Assembly: GCA_964023205.1 (NCBI GenBank)
Contig: OZ026845.1
Location: forward strand, 8,814,001-8,878,000
Length of the DNA stretch: 64,000 bases
From: Lutraria lutraria
Lineage: Eukaryota > Mollusca > Bivalvia > Venerida > Mactridae
Reading direction: 5' to 3'
Each line of letters starts with the position of its first letter. Positions within the stretch are counted from its first letter, which is position 1. A program made the position numbers and the translations under genes. The notes under the pieces are model-generated. The model was not told the DNA's origin, ran no database searches, and saw nothing but the letters and a program-made list of their open reading frames with translations. Positions 63,052 through 64,000 of this stretch are shown one piece after another.

Positions 63052-64000
63052 CTGAAAAGAGAAACGTTAGAGTGATAAGATGTATATTTCCAGGAACTTA
63101 CACCCAGTCACAATGGTGTACATGTATTTGATGGGTATACATACACATTCTATCAATTTTTGCTCCCATATGTCCATAACAGACTGATGATGATTTAACT
63201 TTAAAGTAAATTGAAAACCAACCAGATAATACATACAATACTAAATGGTTATGTACATTTTAAAGGTGTTTTATATGCTAAATACTAACATATGTATGTA
63301 CATAAATGAGACTGAAATAAACAATATATTCATTATAGTCATGATAAATAGTGAGTATTTGATAACACAGTCATGCAGTATTGCACAAGTGAATGACAGC
63401 ATGTACTTAGTATAATCACAAAAGTTTAAATGTGTAAAGAAAAGATAAAAGTGAACAAAATAGGGTAAATTTAGTTTCTGCTTGTACATCTTACAATAAC
63501 AATGTTCCTAATTCAAATTTATCTATCAGTATCTGTCAGTATCTTGACATGCCTTGACATCATCATCGTTGCAATGAAAATGAAAAAAGTTTATCAGGTT
63601 TTCTACATTAATTGATCTTAAACTCAAAATATTATGGTTACTTATTTATATATTTATTTTAGCCAGCTCCGGGTACCATTTAGGTGCATGATTTAAACCA
63701 TAATAAAATCAGTATTTATACAAATATCGATATGTAGTTTCAAAAAGACTTAAACAATACATTCTTTATACAGATAAATTTTCATTACTCAATACGTTGG
63801 ATAACCCCTCATATGTTTACCATTCCTTCTCACTTAGGATCAATTACTTGAAGGAAAAATAACCTATTATGGTGGTATCATTCTATATATTAAACATGTA
63901 TTAAGTCTATCAGTCTTTTAACTTTAAAAACAATTCCATATTCAATCAGACAGTATAGATTTATATCTGTGTTTATTAAATGATTCTTTGTTATTTTTTA
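63052..64000. other. LRRK intron running off the right edge
   Basis: No exon found in the last 950 bases on either strand. The exon at 62894-63051 has a clear CAG acceptor at its outer edge and begins with a split codon, so at least one more exon lies outside. The sequence is AT-rich without a recognisable repeat. Confidence 0.6.

Overview
The window looks like nuclear DNA of an invertebrate animal, most likely a bivalve mollusc. It is AT-rich, with small exons, long introns and consensus GT-AG splice sites. It is full of short non-autonomous transposons, tRNA-headed SINEs and dispersed repeats of kinds I recall from bivalve genomes (elements ending in a TATGCCCCCG / CGGGGGCAT hairpin, elements carrying 'ccatgatggccct' and 'gagcactttgtgctc', and 'gaccttgaccttt' repeats). 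The species call is inference from repeat style and gene content; no sequence search was run. No prokaryotic or viral gene cluster was seen.

Layout. (1) 1-9,245, + strand: a complete four-exon gene for a 149-residue secreted C-type lectin (signal peptide plus one C-type lectin domain). Its introns hold a 328-bp higher-order tandem array and an 872-bp foldback element. (2) 9,246-12,196: intergenic repeats. (3) 12,197-24,937, - strand: the 3' six exons of a gene for a large Ser/Asn-rich protein (at least 991 residues) that I cannot assign to a family. Its introns carry several transposons, including a TA-flanked element nested inside a Helentron-like repeat. (4) 24,938-28,804: intergenic or 5' region of that gene. 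(5) 28,805-30,238, + strand: a compact two-exon gene for a 242-residue polar protein of unknown function. (6) 30,239-35,521: intergenic, with a SINE. (7) 35,522-63,051, - strand: the main gene, 30 consecutive coding exons of a LRRK1-like Roco kinase. I traced all 30 by splice sites and reading phase; together they encode 1,907 residues in one open frame: end of the ankyrin-like region, LRRs, Roc GTPase, COR, protein kinase, WD40-like tail, stop. Only the N-terminus lies beyond the right edge.

The three unrelated complete or partial neighbours give no sign of a joint pathway. The most unusual structure is the 3.9-kb minisatellite in the LRRK intron before the first kinase exon. Each roughly 60-bp unit repeats the intron's own 3' splice site, including a CTAAC branch-point-like motif and a CTAG acceptor at normal spacing. 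The exon begins exactly where the array ends, so about 65 near-identical 3' splice-site modules lie in tandem. A second notable point is a proline-rich insert with SH3-ligand-like motifs inside the WD40-like tail of the kinase.
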